Shown in pieces: positions 14,345 to 17,739 of a stretch of 17,739 nt of DNA. Each line of letters opens with the position of its first letter. Position 1 is the first letter of the stretch. Where the stretch lies: NCBI GenBank assembly GCA_030626645.1, contig DAOUTP010000013.1, forward strand, positions 1-17,739. Reading direction: 5' to 3'. The notes beneath the pieces were generated by a model. That model had not been told where the DNA came from and ran no database searches. It saw nothing but the letters and a program-made list of their open reading frames with translations. Source of the stretch: Candidatus Cloacimonadota bacterium (GTDB lineage: Bacteria; Cloacimonadota; Cloacimonadia; Cloacimonadales; TCS61). Made by a program: the position numbers and the translations under genes.

Positions 14345-17173
14345 TTTTATATCTTTTTTTATAATCTCTTCGTAAGCAGCTTTTACAAATGGCTCAGTTT
14401 CATCATTCATAAGATCTTCAAGCCACTGTTTTTTCTTGTCGCCACAATTTAAATATATTGCTTTCACAGCTTCTGCCCGAATGCGTTCATTCTGATTTTT
14501 AATAAGTTGAATAAATAATTTTTGTGATCTTTTACGCTGCTTTTTATATTCAACTCTTGTGCTGTCAGCAAATTTATGTTCAATATTTGATAATGTTCTA
14601 ATAGCCAATTCAGGATAATTGAATCTCTCATTAATTATTTTATCATATAATAATCTTGAAGTATTCAGGTCTGCCAAATCAAGAAGTGCAGAATTTGCAG
14701 CTGAACGTATTGTGAACATTTTATCATCAAGTGCACTTATAAGTATTTTATTTGCAGTTTCATCTTTTAATTTTTTCAGAGCGGATATCACACTTAATCT
14801 GCAAAGTTCATCTTCATCATTTATAAAGCCGGAAATAATACCGGTAGCATCTGTATTACCAATGCTGCCCAAGGCTCCTATCAGACTTCGTTTTAGATAA
14901 TAGTACTTCTCATCTTCAAGCATTCTAATAAGCTGGTAATGAGCCGGTTTATATTTTGCAACTCCCAAAAGTCGTATCGAATTTTTCTGGATCCTAATAT
15001 TTTCATCATCGATCTTTGTTAATAATATTGGTGCAATTGAATCTGGATATTCTTTTGTTATCGTATCTATTAATCTTAGTTCCAGACTGCTATTTGTTCC
15101 TAACTTTCTATCACAAATATATTGTACAGCTTCCATCTCTCTTTCTAAAAAAGCTTTCTTAGCTCTTGCGACTTTCTTTGTATTTGAGCCCACTTCCCAC
15201 AAAGAAGCTTCTTCATATAATTCTTCTATAGTCTTTAGTGAATCTTCGGCAGTCAGAATAATTTCTTCTACTTCTTCTTCAGCAGGTTTTGTCTTTATAT
15301 CTCTTGCTAGGTCAATCCCGATTCCCCAGCCATTATATGTCCATAATCCGCCGTCTTTGGCAAGTGTGTTGCGTGAATATCTGTCTTTTCCTTCCAGATC
15401 CATAAATATTCCACAACCGGCAAATCCTCGTGCCCATCTCACAGAACCGAAACTGTGATCTTCCCAAGTAGAATACATATCATTCCCCAATTTATCTATG
15501 AATAAGGCAAATGAGTTCGTGAGTGATATTCCATAACCACCCGATACCATGTAGCTGTCATCTCCACTTTCATCAACAAACATAGCTACTGATAGATCAT
15601 GAGCAGTTCCGCCTACAACACCATTACGAGAATGATATTGATCATCTCCGCCCTGCTCCCATAAAGCACCAACAGAGAGATGAATTCCGGCACCTTGAGC
15701 ATATTGGGCAGCATTGTAAGAATCGTTACCGCCGCCATCTACTAAAATTCCCAGTGAATACCAATAGGAAGATCCTTCACAGAAAACTTCACCATCATAA
15801 AAATCATTTCCAGCTTCATCATACAAGACACCAATACCACCGCCTGCTCTGGGACGCCAACCCATTCCAAAACCGTGGCTGAAAGATTGATAATCATTTG
15901 GTAGAAGCGGTGCATGAAGATATTCTCCGCCTGTTCTGTATGTATCATCTCCACCGGTATCGTGCAAAAGTCCATAGCCAAAGGTTGAACCAAATCCCTG
16001 CGCCCAGAGCTTTGCCAGATATCTATCGTCACCTTCTCCAATATCTTTTAAAATTCCGATACCATAATGTCCTGCTCCCTGAGTGAAACAACCCCCACGA
16101 TAATCATCTTCTCCTGAGCTATCAATCAGAATTCCAATTCCACAGATCCCAGACCCTTGAGAATAATGAGTTCCACGATAAACATCATTACCGCTCTTGT
16201 CATACAGAATTCCAATTCCCAAAAACCCTGAACCCATGCTTATAGATCTTTCTTCATTAAAATAAATATCATTTCCATCATGATCGATAACAAATGAAAA
16301 TGAATTTCCCAGTGTTCCCAATGCTCCGCCGGCACGGCATCTGTATATATCATTTCCACCAAGATCAATGATGAAGGCAAAATCACGACTGTAAACATTC
16401 TCGCCTTTCCCACCAATTATAAGCTCACCATATTTAGTTTGAGCATAATGTATTATTTCACCATCTGCACCTTCAAAACTTACGTTATTATTCATATCTA
16501 AGTTTTTAAAATTTTCAAACTGTAATTCTTCTACAGCTTGCAGGAATATCAAACCGGCTGTATACAAAGAGCTTCTATTAAGTTTCTTCATGATATTCAG
16601 AAGCCTATCTTTATCTACCGAACGGGCAGTATCTGCAAAAACATTGAATTCCTGCTGCCAACTTCCTTTCAATGCCAGATCTTCAGAATCATCTTCTCCA
16701 CACCATAAATTTGGTGCAGACATAATAAGATCGTGTAGTTCTAAAGTATCTAATTTAGAATAAAATTCATGTAAATATGGTTCAGCCTGATCAAGTGCAT
16801 TTACTATAAAGTCTTCAGGTTCTGTTAAACTATTTGAAATATGTACCAAATTTTCATCAACCTCGCTGTCGAGTTGTTTTGCAACAAATTCTATCAGGTC
16901 TTTTATTCTACTTTCTTTTATTGTGTTTACGGTTTCTTCAACATAAACAGGAAGTTCTAGAGGGTTATCCAATAAATGGTCTACGATCTTAAGTTTAAAA
17001 GTATCATCCTTTGCCCATGCTTTTTCAAACCCAAGCTCATAACGTTCCAAATGAAGATAGTTCAAACACGAATCCAGTACAGTTGTAGTTAGAGAGTCCA
17101 ATATCTGCGCTGAGAGTATAATCGGGAAAATGTTGATTAATAATATCAAAATTAATGTTCTATTTTTTATCAT
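14336..17173 (-). CDS. Exported protein with about twelve GNDxY repeats and C-terminal HEAT repeats
   Basis: 945 aa. Signal peptide about 1-22 (IKNRTLILILLINIFPIILSA). Residues about 23-260 form a mainly helical region that I do not recognise. Residues 265-620 are about twelve repeats, mostly 26-28 aa, of consensus (I/F)G(I/L)L-x-D-x-x-G-(N/D/E)-D-x-Y-x..QGxG, for example IGILYDKSGNDVYRGTHYSQ and LGILVDGGGNDSYNAAQYAQ. The alternating glycines and Asp/Asn resemble a calcium-stabilised beta-solenoid, but the spacing is not the nonapeptide of RTX proteins. An acidic linker (EEEVEEIILTAEDSL) follows, then HEAT-like helical repeats to the end (about 710-940: IRIQKNSIRLLGVA, YLKRSLIGALGSIG, LCRLSVISALKKL, TIRSAANSALLDLA, RIRAEAVKAIYLN). 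No catalytic motif and no sorting tail were found. It is probably a periplasmic or surface structural or binding protein. GAGGT precedes ATG 17173. It is divergent from a chaperone gene. Function unknown. Confidence 0.75.
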   Translation of the reverse strand: MIKNRTLILILLINIFPIILSAQILDSLTTTVLDSCLNYLHLERYELGFEKAWAKDDTFKLKIVDHLLDNPLELPVYVEETVNTIKESRIKDLIEFVAKQLDSEVDENLVHISNSLTEPEDFIVNALDQAEPYLHEFYSKLDTLELHDLIMSAPNLWCGEDDSEDLALKGSWQQEFNVFADTARSVDKDRLLNIMKKLNRSSLYTAGLIFLQAVEELQFENFKNLDMNNNVSFEGADGEIIHYAQTKYGELIIGGKGENVYSRDFAFIIDLGGNDIYRCRAGGALGTLGNSFSFVIDHDGNDIYFNEERSISMGSGFLGIGILYDKSGNDVYRGTHYSQGSGICGIGILIDSSGEDDYRGGCFTQGAGHYGIGILKDIGEGDDRYLAKLWAQGFGSTFGYGLLHDTGGDDTYRTGGEYLHAPLLPNDYQSFSHGFGMGWRPRAGGGIGVLYDEAGNDFYDGEVFCEGSSYWYSLGILVDGGGNDSYNAAQYAQGAGIHLSVGALWEQGGDDQYHSRNGVVGGTAHDLSVAMFVDESGDDSYMVSGGYGISLTNSFALFIDKLGNDMYSTWEDHSFGSVRWARGFAGCGIFMDLEGKDRYSRNTLAKDGGLWTYNGWGIGIDLARDIKTKPAEEEVEEIILTAEDSLKTIEELYEEASLWEVGSNTKKVARAKKAFLEREMEAVQYICDRKLGTNSSLELRLIDTITKEYPDSIAPILLTKIDDENIRIQKNSIRLLGVAKYKPAHYQLIRMLEDEKYYYLKRSLIGALGSIGNTDATGIISGFINDEDELCRLSVISALKKLKDETANKILISALDDKMFTIRSAANSALLDLADLNTSRLLYDKIINERFNYPELAIRTLSNIEHKFADSTRVEYKKQRKRSQKLFIQLIKNQNERIRAEAVKAIYLNCGDKKKQWLEDLMNDETEPFVKAAYEEIIKKDIKAH

Positions 17174-17323
17174 TCACAACCTCAATAATAATTTCACTTC
17201 AGATTCCGTATAAAGTTTATTCTCCTATAAGTCAAATTAAAAGATAAGAAACAAAATAAATTCTTCTTGATTAATTATTCACAATTTGATTTATGTGCAT
17301 AATTAAAGATTAGGAATTAAAAT

Positions 17324-17739
17324 ATGCAATATATATTAATGATAATTATGCTTTTAAGTTCTTCTTTTGTTTCTGCTAAAGTCGTAGCCCAAGTGGGAGC
17401 TTATAAGATCACATCGGATGAACTTCAGAAAGAGATGAAGAATTATGAGAGTGAGTATCAATATTCTTATAACGAGATCAGACAGATTGCCCTTACTAAA
17501 CTTATCAATAAATCTCTGATCAAGAGCTATGCTTTAGAGAAAAGGGTCTACATTGATGATTCCGAATTGGAAGCATTCTTTGTTCAACAAGTAGGAGATC
17601 TGCCTAGATTTCAAACAAATGGAAATTTTGACAGGAATAAATTTCTTGATTTTAGAAATACGGCAGAAGGAAGGAAGATCCTCACCGCAATGAAGGAAGA
17701 GATTCTTGTTGCAAAGACAAGGACTATCCTGGAAAAATC
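17324..17739 (+). CDS. SurA/PpiD-like periplasmic chaperone, N-terminal part (cut by window)
   Basis: The first 138 codons of a gene that continues past the edge. The ATG at 17324 is preceded by AGGA at 17312-17315. A signal peptide (QYILMIIMLLSSSFVSA) is followed by KVVAQVGAYKITSDELQKEM, which matches the start of SurA_N/PpiD-type chaperone domains (V..V.g..It..El...). Next are helices with IALTKLINKSLIKSYALEK and the FQTNGNFDRNKFLDF segment typical of PpiD/SurA relatives (FQ.nG.FD...f). These proteins assist folding of outer-membrane and secreted proteins, and often carry one or two parvulin prolyl-isomerase domains further downstream, outside this window. This fits the neighbouring exported proteins. 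The 150-nt divergent region (17174-17323) must hold both promoters; no convincing box was found. It could also be a SurA_N-only chaperone. Confidence 0.78.
   Translation, partial: MQYILMIIMLLSSSFVSAKVVAQVGAYKITSDELQKEMKNYESEYQYSYNEIRQIALTKLINKSLIKSYALEKRVYIDDSELEAFFVQQVGDLPRFQTNGNFDRNKFLDFRNTAEGRKILTAMKEEILVAKTRTILEK

Noticed and set aside
15742..16041. 99-codon same-strand open frame inside the repeat region of the 945-aa gene
   Set aside because: It is an alternative frame of the GNDxY repeats, kept open by the repetitive codon pattern; no separate start signal is seen.
15319..16381. RTX-toxin (GGxGxDxLx) repeats in the 945-aa protein
   Set aside because: The unit is 26-28 aa with GNDxY, not a nonapeptide, and there is no C-terminal type I secretion signal. 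HEAT repeats end the protein and it has an N-terminal signal peptide.

Overview
The window is AT-rich DNA from a Gram-negative-type (diderm) bacterium of the FCB superphylum. The best guess is Cloacimonadota or a close relative. The evidence is two secreted proteins that end in the same FCB-style C-terminal sorting module (NYPNPFNP... SSGIY.YKLETGSLSKTRKMLLLK), several lipid-envelope and periplasmic proteins, and a SurA-like chaperone. The phylum call is an inference from these signatures. No rRNA, tRNA, CRISPR array, phage gene or transposase was found.

Left part (1-6081). A truncated MobA-like nucleotidyltransferase runs leftward off the edge. It is divergent from a compact rightward five-gene operon: GAF/HD-GYP phosphodiesterase, TrmH/SpoU-type RNA methyltransferase, tRNA-dihydrouridine synthase, TPR protein and cardiolipin synthase. 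The operon joints are a 1-nt overlap, a 4-nt gap, a 26-nt overlap and an 8-nt gap, so the five genes are almost certainly co-transcribed. The divergent promoter region carries a perfect 10-bp inverted repeat, and each arm contains a TTGACA box.

Middle (6082-6336). A convergent junction contains three hairpins: a perfect 13-bp GC-rich REP-like palindrome, a smaller one, and a probable bidirectional terminator.

Right part (6337-17173). Four leftward genes encode exported proteins. In transcription order they are a 945-aa protein with about twelve GxGIL.D..GNDxY repeats plus HEAT repeats, a tricorn-type S41 protease with signal peptide, a seven-fold FG-GAP/VCBS-like secreted protein with sorting tail, and a streptopain-like C10 cysteine protease with sorting tail. 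Intergenic gaps of 165-206 nt with hairpins suggest mostly separate transcription units. At the right edge a rightward SurA/PpiD-like periplasmic chaperone gene begins and is cut by the window.

The theme is envelope and secreted-protein biology: extracellular proteolysis, surface or secreted repeat proteins, periplasmic folding and cardiolipin synthesis, next to a second-messenger and tRNA-modification operon. I see no clear new defence or mobile system. The most novel items are the GNDxY/HEAT repeat protein and an apparent in-frame insertion of a palindromic element into the sorting domain of the C10 protease.
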